Shown: positions 1 through 9,487 of the stretch, in pieces
Numbering within the stretch: the first letter of the stretch is position 1
Layout: each line of letters begins with the position of its first letter
Source: Thermomonas sp. XSG
Lineage (GTDB): Bacteria; Pseudomonadota; Gammaproteobacteria; Xanthomonadales; Xanthomonadaceae
Length of the DNA: 64,000 nucleotides
NCBI RefSeq assembly: GCF_014678725.1
Contig: NZ_CP061497.1
Location: 2,372,001-2,436,000 of the forward strand
Direction of reading: 5' to 3'
Made by a program: the position numbers and the translations under genes
The notes under the pieces: model-generated
Seen by the model: only the letters and a program-made list of their open reading frames with translations
The model's database searches: none
Told to the model about the DNA's origin: nothing

Positions 1-246
1 GGTGAAGCCGGGCAGGCAGGTGCGGTCGGACAGGTCGATGCCGTCGGCCGCGGCCGGGCTGCGCCCCGGCACCACTTCGGCGATGCGCCCGCCGCGCACC
101 ACCACCGTGTGCGGGCCCAGCAGCGCCCCGCTTCGGCTGTCGAACAGCTGGCCGCAGGTGAGCACGGCATCGCCGGTGGTGGCCGCGGACGCAATGGGGG
201 CAATGGCAGCCAGCAGGCTGGCGGCAAGGGCGAGGCTGGTGCGCAT
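1..246 (-). CDS. Amidohydrolase family protein, N-terminal part (runs off the window)
   Basis: The reverse strand reads 82 codons from an ATG at 244-246 to the window edge, with a GGAG ribosome site just upstream. The protein begins with a signal peptide (MRTSLALAAS, hydrophobic core, Ala-x-Ala cleavage near residue 22). A stretch typical of secreted amidohydrolases of the imidazolonepropionase/dipeptidase type follows: a 'G.lfD..sG.llgp..vvv.ggrI..v' strand set and then 'DLSDRTCLPGFT', the usual lead into the metal-binding HxH. The metal ligands lie outside the window, so substrate and activity cannot be judged. It is probably periplasmic. Confidence 0.75.
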   Translation of the reverse strand, partial: MRTSLALAASLLAAIAPIASAATTGDAVLTCGQLFDSRSGALLGPHTVVVRGGRIAEVVPGRSPAAADGIDLSDRTCLPGFT

Positions 247-374
247 GGCGGATCTCCGCGAGAAACGCGGAGTGTGCCATGCGCTGGTCGCAGGTACGGG
301 GCGGTTCTTGGGTCGATGTTGCCGGGGACGGCCCGGTCGTGCCGCCTGCGCCGACGAGCATTCTCAGGTTACTT

Positions 375-400
375 GAAAGCCCCGGTTGCCCAGGGCTTTC
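375..400 (-). terminator. Possible terminator hairpin after the autotransporter gene
   Basis: GAAAGCCC (375-382) and GGGCTTTC (393-400) form a perfect 8-bp stem with a 10-nt loop about 55 nt past the stop of the giant autotransporter gene. No strong T-run follows on the minus strand, so this is a weak call. It could instead be an RNA-stability hairpin. Confidence 0.35.
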
Positions 401-452
401 GGGTGCCGGACGCGCCGTGTGGACGCGTCCGCCGGTTGCGATGGGCGCTTGG

Positions 453-3400
453 TCAGAACTTCGCGTCCACGTGCAGTTCCAGGCCGTGGTCGCTGGCATC
501 GCCGCCCATCTGGGCGCGGTAGTCGAAGCGCAGGCCCCAGCCCTTGGTCCAGTCGAACTGCATGCCCGCACCCAGGATCCAGCGACTGCGCGCATAGCCG
601 TCAAGGCTGGTGCGGTAGAACGGCATCTGCAGCAAGTCGCTGTACTGCACCGTAGCCGTGCCGTCGCCGCTGAAGTCGTGCTGGTACTCCGCCTTCAACT
701 GCGGCGAGAACGAGCCCCAGTTGGTCTGCCGGCGCCAGTCGAAGCGCACGCCCGCATTCCCGGTAGAGCTGTCCACGTCCATCTTTCCGTAGGTCAACGC
801 ATTGGGCGCTTGGGTCTGTTCGGCGTAGCCGTCCAGCTCGCCGCGGGCGATGTCCAGGCGCAGGTACGGCGTCACTTGCATGGACTGGAACGTCATGTCC
901 GTGCCGGCCGACACAGAGCCGAACCACTGCGAGCCGTTGCGGGAGCCCGCGGCCATGCTGCCGTCCGTGGTCACGTGGCGACGCAGGTCGAAGTCCAGCG
1001 TCTGGTAGCCGAGCACGGCGTCGATGAAGAAGCGCTCGGCCGGGTTGATGCTCGCGTAGCCGGCCAGCGTGTAGGCCCTGGCGTCGCTGCGGCTGCCGTT
1101 GTCGCCCACGTGGGTGCGGTCGCGGCCGTAGCCCACGCCCATGCCCAGCACCATGCGGTCGTTCAGCCGGTAATCCGCGCCGGCGGACATGCCGTCCGTT
1201 TCAAACGCCAGCTCGGACGTGTTGCCGCGGCTGTCGAGCGCGCCGGAGCGGAGCATGCCCGCCGCCCACACGCCGAAGGCCGTGGCCACCGGGGTCGACG
1301 TCGCCGCCTGGTTCCTTTCGTCGTCGAGCGCGGAACCCTCGGCGTCGAACGGCGTCTGCCGACGCAGGTCGCAGCGGTTGTTGCCCGGGCCGATGTCAAG
1401 GCCCGGCACGCACGACTGGCGCATCGCCATCGACAAGCCATTGCTGAACCCGGAGCTGTCGCCATCGCCGTGCAGTTGCTGCAGGCGTCGCTGGAAGTTG
1501 TTGATCTGCGACGAGGCGAAGCGGCGCGCCGCTTCGGCCTGGGCGTTGATCAACCCACGCACTTCCGCATCCTGCGCCGGATCAGGACGGGCCTCGACGG
1601 TCAGCGTGTAGGCGCGTTCGCCGGTGAAACCCAGCGCGTCCGTTGCGGTGACGGTGAAGCCGAAGGCGCCGGTGACGCTGGGCGACCCCGACAGCTGCCC
1701 GGCCTGGCTCAGGGTGATGCCGGCCGGCAGCGCGCCGGCCGTCACCGCGTACTGGTAGGGTGCGGTGCCCCCCGCCGCCGACATCTGCTGGGTGTAGGCA
1801 ACCATGTAGGTGCCGGCCGGCAGGGTGTCGGGCGTGAGGGTGATCGTCGGCGCGGACACCTCGAGCGTGTAGGCCTGGGTGATCGTGCCGGCGGTGCCGG
1901 TGGTGCTGTCGGTCGCTGTGACGCTGAAGCTGAAGCTGCCGGCCACCGTGGGCGTGCCGGACAGCGCGCCGGTGGCTGCATCCAGCGAAATGCCCGCCGG
2001 CAGTGCGCCGGCCGACACCGCATACGCGTAGGGCGCGATGCCGCCGCTGGCGACGAAGGTCTGCGCGTAGGTGACCCCGGCAGTCCCTGCCGGCAGCGTC
2101 GACGGCGTCAGCGTCAGGGTGGGCGCGGCGATGACCAGCGTGTAGTTGTTGGTCGCGATCGCCGCGGTGCCGCCGGTGCTGTCGGTGACGGTCACGCTGA
2201 CGTTGAACGTGCCCGACTGCGTGGGCGTGCCGCTGTAGGTCAGCGTGGCCGGATCGAAGGTCAGCCCGGTCGGCAGCGTGCCGCTGGCGACGACGGTGTA
2301 CGGGGCGATGCCGCCGCTGATCGACAGGGTCTGGCTGTAGGCGTTGCCTGCCGTGCCGGCGGGCAGCGTGGCCGGCGTGACCGTGAGCGTCGGCACCGCC
2401 ACCACGACGGTGTAGGCGCGGTTGCCGGCCTGGCCGTTGGCGTCGCTGGCCGTCACGCTGAAGTTGAACGTACCCGAGGTCGTGGTGGTGCCTGCCAGGG
2501 TGCCGTCGCCAGCAAGGGTGAGGCCATTGGGCAAGCTGCCGGCGGTCACCGTGAAGGCATACGGCGCGACGCCGCCACTGGCGCTGATGGACTGGCTGTA
2601 GGCCAGGCCGGCCGTGGTGTCGGGCAGGGTGGCCGGGTCGACCACGATGGTCGGTGCCGGCACGTCGATGGTGTAGTTCTGGGCAATCGAGAACGGTGCG
2701 CCGACGCCGGTCAGCGTGGTGTCGGTGGCGGTGACCGTGATCGGGTAGCTGCCCGGCACGGTGGGCGTGCCGGAGAGCGTGTTCCCGCTGAAGCTCATGC
2801 CGGCGGGCAGGCTGCCGGTCAGGACGTAGCTGAAGTTGCCCGAGCCGCCGCTGGCGGTGAACGCCTGCGAGTAAGCGGCGCCATAGGGCGCGTTCAAGGT
2901 TCCGGGCGCGGGCGTCATGCTCAGCACCGGCGCCGCGATGGTCAGCGTATAGGCCTGGAGGCCGAGCTGGCCGTTGGCATCGGTGGCGGTGATGGTGAAG
3001 TTGAAGGTGCCCACCGTGTTGCTGGTGCCGGTGATCACCCCGGTGGTCGGATTGAGCGACAGGCCGGCCGGCAGGGCGCCGGCGGTGACCGCGAAGACAT
3101 ACGGGGCGACGCCGCCGCTGGCGTTGATGGTCTGGCTGTAGGCGGTGTTGGCCGTCGGGTTCGGCAAGGTGGCGGGGGTGACCACGATGGTCGGTGCCGG
3201 CACGTCGACGGTGTAGTTCTGCGCGATCGAGAACGGCGCACCGGGGCCGGTCAGCAGGGTATCGGTGGCGGTAACCGTGATCGGGTAGCTTCCCGGCGCG
3301 GTGGGCGTGCCGGAGAGCGTGTTCCCGCTGAAGCTCATGCCGGCGGGCAGGCTGCCGGTCAGGACGTAGCTGAAGTTGCCCGAGCCACCGCTGGCGGTGA

Positions 3401-6400
3401 ACGCCTGCGAGTAAGCGGCGCCATAGGGTGCGTTCAAGGTTCCTAGCGCGGGCGTCATGCTCAGCACCGGCGCCGCGATGGTCAGCGTATAGGCCTGGAG
3501 GCCGAGCTGGCCGTTGGCATCGGTGGCGGTGATGGTGAAGTTGAAGGTGCCCACCGTGTTGCTGGTGCCGGTGATCACCCCGGTGGTCGGATTGAGCGAC
3601 AGGCCGGCCGGCAGGGCGCCGGCGGTGACCGCGAAGACATACGGGGCGACGCCGCCGCTGGCGTTGATGGTCTGGCTGTAGGCGGTGTTGGCCGTCGGGT
3701 TCGGCAAGGTGGCGGGGGTGACCACGATGGTCGGTGCCGGCACGTCGACGGTGTAGTTCTGCGCGATCGAGAACGGCGCACCGGGGCCGGTCAGCAGGGT
3801 ATCGGTGGCGGTAACCGTGATCGGGTAGCTTCCCGGCACGGTGGGCGTGCCGGAGAGCGTGTTCCCGCTGAAGCTCATGCCGGCCGGCAGGCTGCCGGTC
3901 AGGACGTAGCTGAAGTTGCCCGAGCCGCCGCTGGCGGTGAATGCCTGCGAGTAGGCGGCGCCATAGGGCGCGTTCAAGGTTCCGGGCGCGGGCGTCATGC
4001 TCAGCACCGGCGCCGCGATGGTCAGCGTGTAAGCGCGGCTGCCGGTCTGGCCGTTGGCGTCGGTGGCCGTCACGGTGAAATTGAAGGTGCCCACCGTATT
4101 GGTGGTACCGGACAGCGTTCCATTGGAGGCCAGGGTGATGCCGTTGGGAAGCGCGCCAGCGGTGACCGCGAACGTGTAGGGCGCCACGCCGCCGCTGGCG
4201 GTCAATGCCTGGCTGTAAGTCGTGCCGGCCGTCGGGTCGGGCAGGCTTGCCGGATTCACCACGATGGTCGGCGTGCCGACATCGATGGTGTAGCTCTCCG
4301 CCACGGTGAACGGTGCACCCGTGCCGGTAGATCCGGTGTCGGTGGCGGTGATCGTGAAGCTGTAGCTCCCGGGCGTGGTCGCCGTGCCCGACAGCGTGTT
4401 GCCGCTGAAGGTGATGCCCGGCGGCAACGTGCCGGTGGCCGCGTAGGTGTACGGGCCGGTGCCGCCGCTGGCGGTGAAGGCTTGCGAATACGGCACTCCG
4501 TACGGTGCGTTGAAGCTGGCGCCGGCTGGTGCCAGCGCCAGCGCAGGCCCGGACACCACCAGCGCGAACGCCTGGCCAACGGTGTAGGGGCCATTGCCGG
4601 TGCTGCTGTCGGTGGCGGACACGTTGAGGTTGAACGTGCCGGCCTGGGTGGGCGTGCCGGAAACGGTCACGCTGTTCGCGGTAGTGCCGGTGATCGACAG
4701 CCCTGCGGGCAGGTTGGTCACCTGGAACCCGCTCCAGGGCGATGCGCCGCCATTGAAGGTGAAGGTCTGCGAATACGGCACCGCCACGCTGGCGGCTAGC
4801 GCGCCGGAAGCAGTGATGGTGATGACCGGGTCGCTCACCGTGATGGTTGCCGTGGCCGGGGCAGACGTCCCTCCGGTGTTGGTGGCCGTGTAGGTGAAGC
4901 TGTCCGGGCCGGCGTAACCGGCGGTCGGGGTGTAGGTGATCGTGGTGCCGGTGGCGGTCGCCGTGCCGTGCGCGGGCGCGGTGCCGATCGCAACCGAGGT
5001 CGGCGCGCCACCGCTGACGTTCAGCGTGATCGGATTGGCGCTGCTGTCGTAGGCAACGGTGGCACTGACAGGGTTGGCGACCGGCGCCACGTCGATGACG
5101 GTGATGGCGTAGCTCTGCGTGGCCGAATAGGGGCCGGTGCCGGTGCTGCTGTCGGTGGCAGTGATGCCGAAATTGAAGGTGCCCAGAGCCGAGGGCGTAC
5201 CGGTGATGGCGCCGGTCGAAGGATTCAGCGTGAGCCCGCCCGGCAGCCCGCCGGCAGTGACCGCATAGCTGTACGGCGCAGTGCCGCCGGATGCTGCCGT
5301 GATGGCCTCGGAATAGGCCGAGCCCAAGGTGCCGCCCGCCAGTGCGGTGGCCGGCAGCGTGATGGTGGGTGCGGCGATGGTCAACGTGTACGCCCGGCTT
5401 CCCGCGAACGGGCCCGGGAACGGGCTGCTGTCGGTGGCGGTGATCGTGAAATTGAACGTGCCTCCGGCCGTCGGCGTGCCGCTGAGGACGCCGCCAGCAG
5501 AGAGTGTCAATCCGGTCGGCACCGAGCCGGCGGTCACGGCGAAGCTGTAGGGCGCGACGCCGCCGCTGGCGGTGATGGTCTGGCTGTAGGCCGTGGCCAC
5601 GGTGCCGCTCGGGACAGTGGCGGGGCTCACCGTCACCGGTACGTCGTCGTTGGTGATGGTGCCCACGCCCTGGTTGTCGCTGATCGTCGCGTTGCTGGCG
5701 CCGCTCAGGTTCACGAAGAAGGTTTCGTTCGCTTCGGGGACGGTTTCGCCGTTCACCAGCACAGTGACCGTTTGCGTGGTCTGGCCCGGGGCGAATGTCA
5801 GGGTGCCGCTGGTGGCCGTGTAGTCGCTGCCCGCCGTGGCGGTGCCGTCGGCGGTCGCATAGTTGACCGACACCGTCTGCCCGCTGGTTGCGCCGAGGGT
5901 CACGGTGAACGTGGCGTTGGTGGTGCCGGCGTTGCCCTCGACCACAGCGACGTCGTTGATCGACATGCTCGGCAGCGGGTCGTCATTGACGATTGTGCCC
6001 ACGCCCTGACCATCGGCCACGATGGCATTGGTGACGTTCGTCACGTTGACGAAGTACGTCTCGCTCGGCTCGTTCAACGCGTCGCCATTGACCAGCACCG
6101 TGAAGGTGTAGCTGCTGCTGCCGGCAGGGATGGTCTGGCCGGTCAGGCTCTGGGCGACGTAGTCCACGCCCGCCGTGGCGGTGCCGTTGGCAGTGGCGAT
6201 GTCGAAGCTCACGCCGCCCGGCCCGGCCGGCGCGCTCAGGCTCACCGTGAAGGTGAAGTTGGTGGTGCCGGCGTTGCCTTCGCTGGCGGTGACGTCGTTG
6301 ATGGTGAGGTTGGGCAGGTCGTCGTTGAGGATGGTGCCGGTCGCGTTGTTCGGCGCGCCGACGATGTAGCCGGCGCCGGCGGCCAGCGTGAGCGTGACGG

Positions 6401-7946
6401 TTTCGTCGGATTCGATGGTCGCGTCCGCGGTCGGGTTGACCGTGATCGTGCCGACGGTGTTGCCGGCGGCGATGACCAGCGGCGAGGCGATGGCGGCGTA
6501 GTCGGTGCCGCTGGTCGCAGTGCCTCCGACCGTGTAGTTGACCGAGAGGGCGGAGGCCGACGCCTGGTTCAGGGTGACGGTGTAGACCAGGTTTGGCGCG
6601 CCGTCCTCGGCCACTGCGGCTGGGGAAACGGTGATCGTCGCGGTCGGCACGTCGTCATTGAGGATGGTGCCGGTGGCGCTGGACGGTACGCCGACGGTAT
6701 ATCCGGTACCGGCGGCGACATTCAGGATGACCGTTTCGTTCGCCTCCACGGTGCCATCGGCGGTCGGATCGATGGTGAGGGTGGCGGTAGTGACGCCGGC
6801 CGGGATGGTCACGGTGGCCGCACTGCCCGTGTAATCGGTGCCCGCGGTGGCGGTGCCCGTGGTGGTGATGTTCACCACCGTCGGCGAGCTCAGGTTGAGG
6901 CTGCGGGTGACGGTGTAAGTCAGGTTGGTTGCGCCGTCTTCGCTGACGGACGCGGGCGAGACCGCGATCGCCACGCTCGGCGGCGGGCTGACGGTCAGGG
7001 TGTAGTTCTCGACCTCGAAATAGCTGCCGGGACCGGTGCTCGCATCCGTCACCCGGATCGTGACCGGGTAGTTGCCGGGTGCGGCGGCGGTCGTGCCGCT
7101 GACCACGCCGGCCGAAGAGACGGTGATGCCGGCCGGGAAGCTGCCGGTTTCGAGCATATACGTGTACGGGGCGACGCCGCCGCTGGTGGCCAAGGTCTGC
7201 GTGAACGCCACGTTCTGGATGGCGGTGCCGCTGGCCGTGGTGAGCATCAAGGTCGGGTTTGCCACCGTGCCGGTGTAGCCCTTGTCGACGAACTGCGCCG
7301 TGGGCGATGTCGAATCGGTCGAACGCACGCTGAAGCTGTAGGCGCCGCGCTGCGTGGGCGTGCCGCTGAGGATGCCGCTGCTGCTGAGGGTCAGGCCCGG
7401 CGGCAGGGCCCCGCTTTGCACGTTGTAGGTGTAGGGCGTCACGCCTCCGCTGGAAGTCAGGGTCTGCGAGAAGGGCGTGCCTGCGGTCAGGGTCGGCAGC
7501 GAGGCCGGGGACACCGTGATGGCGGAGGCGGAGGGCGTGATGGTGATGGTGACCCGCACATCACCGGCACCTGTCAGGGAACCGTCTGCAAATTCGAAAA
7601 CATCGGTCGTGCCAGAACCGTTATTGCTGTAGTCCAAGAACCACTGGCCGCTGGCGTGCCGGAGGGTAGCGGTGCCGTGATCCTCGAAATCCAGAGGGCC
7701 GTAGCTGCCGCCATCGACAGCGCCATCGCCGCCGAAATAGTAGTCATATTCGCAATCGGAAATGTTGATCGTAACCGTTCCGCCCGCGCTGACGGTGCCG
7801 GTCTGGGGCGGACATTCCGCGGACGTGTGCTGCGCGCTTGCCAACGCGGGCCACAGCAGCGCCAGGCTGCACAGCAGCAGCCGGCAAGCGAGCAGGGACG
7901 CGCGATCGCCGAGACGGCGCATGAGAAGCCTCGAAAACATGTGCAT
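453..7946 (-). CDS. Giant autotransporter with putative-Ig (He_PIG) and Calx-beta repeats
   Basis: About 2,497 aa from the chosen ATG (7944-7946), which has GGGGAA 7 nt upstream. An in-frame GTG at 7992-7994 is less likely. A signal peptide ends near '..LLWPALASA'. After a 110-aa unique domain come He_PIG domains of about 90 aa with the pattern 'SGGvaPYtyav..GalPaGltls..G.lsGTPt..G.fnFtvtatD'. Roughly four Calx-beta repeats follow ('SEDGA..l.YTVt', 'GTATAGtDYt', 'NDD'), then more He_PIG, one cadherin-like Big_9-type domain and further He_PIG. The last 270 aa are an autotransporter beta-barrel ending in Phe (..HVDAKF). It is likely a surface-exposed adhesin. Three repeat copies are almost identical at DNA level (separate entry). 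It is divergent from the tail-collar genes. Confidence 0.85.
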   Translation of the reverse strand: MHMFSRLLMRRLGDRASLLACRLLLCSLALLWPALASAQHTSAECPPQTGTVSAGGTVTINISDCEYDYYFGGDGAVDGGSYGPLDFEDHGTATLRHASGQWFLDYSNNGSGTTDVFEFADGSLTGAGDVRVTITITPSASAITVSPASLPTLTAGTPFSQTLTSSGGVTPYTYNVQSGALPPGLTLSSSGILSGTPTQRGAYSFSVRSTDSTSPTAQFVDKGYTGTVANPTLMLTTASGTAIQNVAFTQTLATSGGVAPYTYMLETGSFPAGITVSSAGVVSGTTAAAPGNYPVTIRVTDASTGPGSYFEVENYTLTVSPPPSVAIAVSPASVSEDGATNLTYTVTRSLNLSSPTVVNITTTGTATAGTDYTGSAATVTIPAGVTTATLTIDPTADGTVEANETVILNVAAGTGYTVGVPSSATGTILNDDVPTATITVSPAAVAEDGAPNLVYTVTLNQASASALSVNYTVGGTATSGTDYAAIASPLVIAAGNTVGTITVNPTADATIESDETVTLTLAAGAGYIVGAPNNATGTILNDDLPNLTINDVTASEGNAGTTNFTFTVSLSAPAGPGGVSFDIATANGTATAGVDYVAQSLTGQTIPAGSSSYTFTVLVNGDALNEPSETYFVNVTNVTNAIVADGQGVGTIVNDDPLPSMSINDVAVVEGNAGTTNATFTVTLGATSGQTVSVNYATADGTATAGSDYTATSGTLTFAPGQTTQTVTVLVNGETVPEANETFFVNLSGASNATISDNQGVGTITNDDVPVTVSPATVPSGTVATAYSQTITASGGVAPYSFAVTAGSVPTGLTLSAGGVLSGTPTAGGTFNFTITATDSSPFPGPFAGSRAYTLTIAAPTITLPATALAGGTLGSAYSEAITAASGGTAPYSYAVTAGGLPGGLTLNPSTGAITGTPSALGTFNFGITATDSSTGTGPYSATQSYAITVIDVAPVANPVSATVAYDSSANPITLNVSGGAPTSVAIGTAPAHGTATATGTTITYTPTAGYAGPDSFTYTATNTGGTSAPATATITVSDPVITITASGALAASVAVPYSQTFTFNGGASPWSGFQVTNLPAGLSITGTTANSVTVSGTPTQAGTFNLNVSATDSSTGNGPYTVGQAFALVVSGPALALAPAGASFNAPYGVPYSQAFTASGGTGPYTYAATGTLPPGITFSGNTLSGTATTPGSYSFTITATDTGSTGTGAPFTVAESYTIDVGTPTIVVNPASLPDPTAGTTYSQALTASGGVAPYTFAVTAGALPNGITLASNGTLSGTTNTVGTFNFTVTATDANGQTGSRAYTLTIAAPVLSMTPAPGTLNAPYGAAYSQAFTASGGSGNFSYVLTGSLPAGMSFSGNTLSGTPTVPGSYPITVTATDTLLTGPGAPFSIAQNYTVDVPAPTIVVTPATLPNPTANTAYSQTINASGGVAPYVFAVTAGALPAGLSLNPTTGVITGTSNTVGTFNFTITATDANGQLGLQAYTLTIAAPVLSMTPALGTLNAPYGAAYSQAFTASGGSGNFSYVLTGSLPAGMSFSGNTLSGTPTAPGSYPITVTATDTLLTGPGAPFSIAQNYTVDVPAPTIVVTPATLPNPTANTAYSQTINASGGVAPYVFAVTAGALPAGLSLNPTTGVITGTSNTVGTFNFTITATDANGQLGLQAYTLTIAAPVLSMTPAPGTLNAPYGAAYSQAFTASGGSGNFSYVLTGSLPAGMSFSGNTLSGTPTVPGSYPITVTATDTTLTGVGAPFSIAQNYTIDVPAPTIVVDPATLPDTTAGLAYSQSISASGGVAPYAFTVTAGSLPNGLTLAGDGTLAGTTTTSGTFNFSVTASDANGQAGNRAYTVVVAVPTLTVTPATLPAGTAGNAYSQTLSISGGIAPYTVVASGTLPTGLTFDPATLTYSGTPTQSGTFNVSVTVTDSTGGTAAIATNNYTLVIAAPTLTLTPSTLPAGTAGVTYAQTFVASGGIAPYAYAVSAGALPAGISLDAATGALSGTPTVAGSFSFSVTATDSTTGTAGTITQAYTLEVSAPTITLTPDTLPAGTYMVAYTQQMSAAGGTAPYQYAVTAGALPAGITLSQAGQLSGSPSVTGAFGFTVTATDALGFTGERAYTLTVEARPDPAQDAEVRGLINAQAEAARRFASSQINNFQRRLQQLHGDGDSSGFSNGLSMAMRQSCVPGLDIGPGNNRCDLRRQTPFDAEGSALDDERNQAATSTPVATAFGVWAAGMLRSGALDSRGNTSELAFETDGMSAGADYRLNDRMVLGMGVGYGRDRTHVGDNGSRSDARAYTLAGYASINPAERFFIDAVLGYQTLDFDLRRHVTTDGSMAAGSRNGSQWFGSVSAGTDMTFQSMQVTPYLRLDIARGELDGYAEQTQAPNALTYGKMDVDSSTGNAGVRFDWRRQTNWGSFSPQLKAEYQHDFSGDGTATVQYSDLLQMPFYRTSLDGYARSRWILGAGMQFDWTKGWGLRFDYRAQMGGDASDHGLELHVDAKF
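2641..4020. repeat. 540-bp tandem direct repeat inside the autotransporter gene (about 2.5 copies)
   Basis: The blocks starting at 2641, 3181 and 3721 repeat with a period of exactly 540 bp, which is 180 codons or two He_PIG domains. Blocks 2941-3180 and 3481-3720 look identical. Elsewhere the copies differ by a few bases, for example ccgggcgcg against cctagcgcg near 2901 and 3441. Similarity stops at 4020 and weakens before 2641. The period keeps the reading frame, so unit loss or gain would only change the length of the surface stalk. The region is prone to assembly collapse. Confidence 0.95.
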
Positions 7947-8239
7947 GTATTTTTTCCCCGGAGAATCCATCCGCAAGTTGCGGAGCCGGCGCACCGATCA
8001 CTCAGCACGCGCTGCAGCTACTCACCCAACGCCGATTATGTCCCCAACCGGCCAACCAGCGCGGTACTTCTGCAAAGAGTGGCCGGTATTGGGACGGGAT
8101 CGCGTGATGAGGTAAAGCTCTGGCGACGATCCGGCATCACCATGCTGCCCTCGGGCCTTGTTGGGCCTGCGACGTGGCTTCAGAGTGCATCGGCGCCGCG
8201 CATCGCGTGCGGCGTCCACCACTGAGGGGAAGGATCACG
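7947..8239. other. Divergent intergenic region, autotransporter / tail-collar genes
   Basis: 293 bp separate the divergent autotransporter and first tail-collar gene and should hold both promoters. On the minus strand a CATAAT (8035-8040) is a plausible -10 for the autotransporter, but I see no good -35 at the right spacing. I found no convincing plus-strand promoter, RNA gene or small ORF. Confidence 0.4.
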
Positions 8240-8785
8240 ATGAGCGAGTTCTTCATCGGCCAGATCATGATGGCCGGTTTCAACTTTGCGCCGAAGTATT
8301 GGGCGCTGTGCAACGGTCAGCTGCTGCCGATCAATCAGAACCAGGCATTGTTCTCGCTGCTGGGGACGCAGTACGGGGGCAACGGCACCACCAATTTCGC
8401 ATTGCCGGACCTGCGCAGCCGCACGCCAATCGGCTACCCATCCTCGGTCGACCCCAGCTGGCAGCCGACGCCGGCGCAGATCGGCCAGTCGGGCGGCGTG
8501 GAGAACGTCTCCCTGCTGAGCACCAACCTGCCGGCGCACACGCATGCGATGAACGCATCCGCCGCGAACGGCGACAACCGCAATCCGAGCGGGCGTCTCT
8601 TCGCCGCCAGTACCAGCACGTCCGCGCCGCCCAATCTGTATGCCGCCAGCACCGGGCCGCTGGTGCCACAGAATCCGCAGACGGTCGCGCCTGCTGGCGA
8701 TAACCAGCCGCACCCGAATCTCCAGCCTTACAGCGTCATCAATTTCTGCGTCGCGCTGAGTGGCATCTTCCCCTCCCGCGACTGA
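8240..8785 (+). CDS. Tail-collar domain protein, first of three tandem paralogs
   Basis: 181 aa; ATG at 8240 with a GAGGGGAAGG ribosome site. The N-terminal 60 residues are a phage tail-collar domain, with 'FNFAPKYWALCNGQLLPI', 'ALFSLLGTQYGGNG' and 'FALPDLRSR'. The middle holds 'LPAHTHAMNAS', and the C-terminus 'NLQPYSVINFCVALSGIFPSR' is the usual end of the family often labelled microcystin-dependent protein (MdpA/B-like). The family name comes from phage tail fibre proteins, but no other phage gene is present here. The molecular role is unknown; location beside a large autotransporter suggests a surface or structural function (inference). Confidence 0.85.
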   Translation: MSEFFIGQIMMAGFNFAPKYWALCNGQLLPINQNQALFSLLGTQYGGNGTTNFALPDLRSRTPIGYPSSVDPSWQPTPAQIGQSGGVENVSLLSTNLPAHTHAMNASAANGDNRNPSGRLFAASTSTSAPPNLYAASTGPLVPQNPQTVAPAGDNQPHPNLQPYSVINFCVALSGIFPSRD

Positions 8786-8864
8786 CGCCGCGTTCTCCTG
8801 GAACAACGCACCTGCGCGCCACAGGGCCGCGCACCGTCCATCCAATTTCCGGAGCAAAACCCCA

Positions 8865-9401
8865 ATGAGTACCCCTTACGTCGGCGAGATCCGCATGTTC
8901 GGTTTCGGCAATCGAGGCGCCCCCAATGGCTGGCAAGCCTGCGACGGCAGCCTGCTGCCGATCGCCGAATACGAAGTGCTGTACACGCTGCTCGGCACCA
9001 CCTACGGCGGCGATGGCGTGAACACGTTCGCGGTGCCCGACCTGCGCGGCCGGCTGCCGATCCATCAAGGCACGGGCCCCGGTCTGAGCAACTATGTCAT
9101 CGGTCAGCGCGCCGGCACCGAGACGGTGACCGTGCTTGCCACCCAGATGCCGGCGCACACCCACACCCTGGCCGCCACGACGGGCGCGGCTGGCGCAGTG
9201 ACACCCGGTAACACACTGTTGCCCGGCACGGTCAGCGGCGATTCCTTCTATGTGTCCGATGTCGCCGGCGCGACCGCCTTGCCGATGTCCCAGCAGTCCA
9301 CAAGCCTGGCGGGCGGCAGCCAGCCGCACGAGAACTGCATGCCCACGCTGACGGTGCAGTTCTGCATCGCGTGGGCCGGCATCTTCCCGTCGCAGGGCTG
9401 A
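8865..9401 (+). CDS. Tail-collar domain protein, second of three tandem paralogs
   Basis: 178 aa; ATG at 8865, preceded by CCGGAG. It shares the collar core with its neighbours: 'YVGEIRMFGFGNRGAPNGW', 'LLGTTYGGDG', 'FAVPDLRGRLPIHQG', 'QMPAHTHTLAA' and an ending 'CIAWAGIFPSQG'. It is clearly diverged from copies one and three (roughly half identical by eye), so this is an old triplication rather than a recent one. The spacing of 79 nt to the previous stop fits co-transcription. Function unknown. Confidence 0.85.
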   Translation: MSTPYVGEIRMFGFGNRGAPNGWQACDGSLLPIAEYEVLYTLLGTTYGGDGVNTFAVPDLRGRLPIHQGTGPGLSNYVIGQRAGTETVTVLATQMPAHTHTLAATTGAAGAVTPGNTLLPGTVSGDSFYVSDVAGATALPMSQQSTSLAGGSQPHENCMPTLTVQFCIAWAGIFPSQG

Positions 9402-9487
9402 GCAGTCCTCCGCCCGCATCCGTCACCCCCGCGTCGCGCAGACGCCGCCACGACAACCACGTGGCACCTCATCGGAGGAACCAAGAC

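Noticed and set aside
279-3446. A 1,055-codon open frame on the plus strand opposite the autotransporter
   Set aside because: It is the mirror of a GC-rich repetitive coding sequence, with very Arg/Ala/Gly-rich translation and no start context or recognisable domain. The opposite strand has clear domains and a signal peptide. The same applies to 4968-8225.
7947-7994. GTG at 7992-7994 as the start of the autotransporter
   Set aside because: It would add 16 charged residues before the signal peptide and lacks a ribosome site, whereas the ATG at 7944-7946 has GGGGAA at good spacing.
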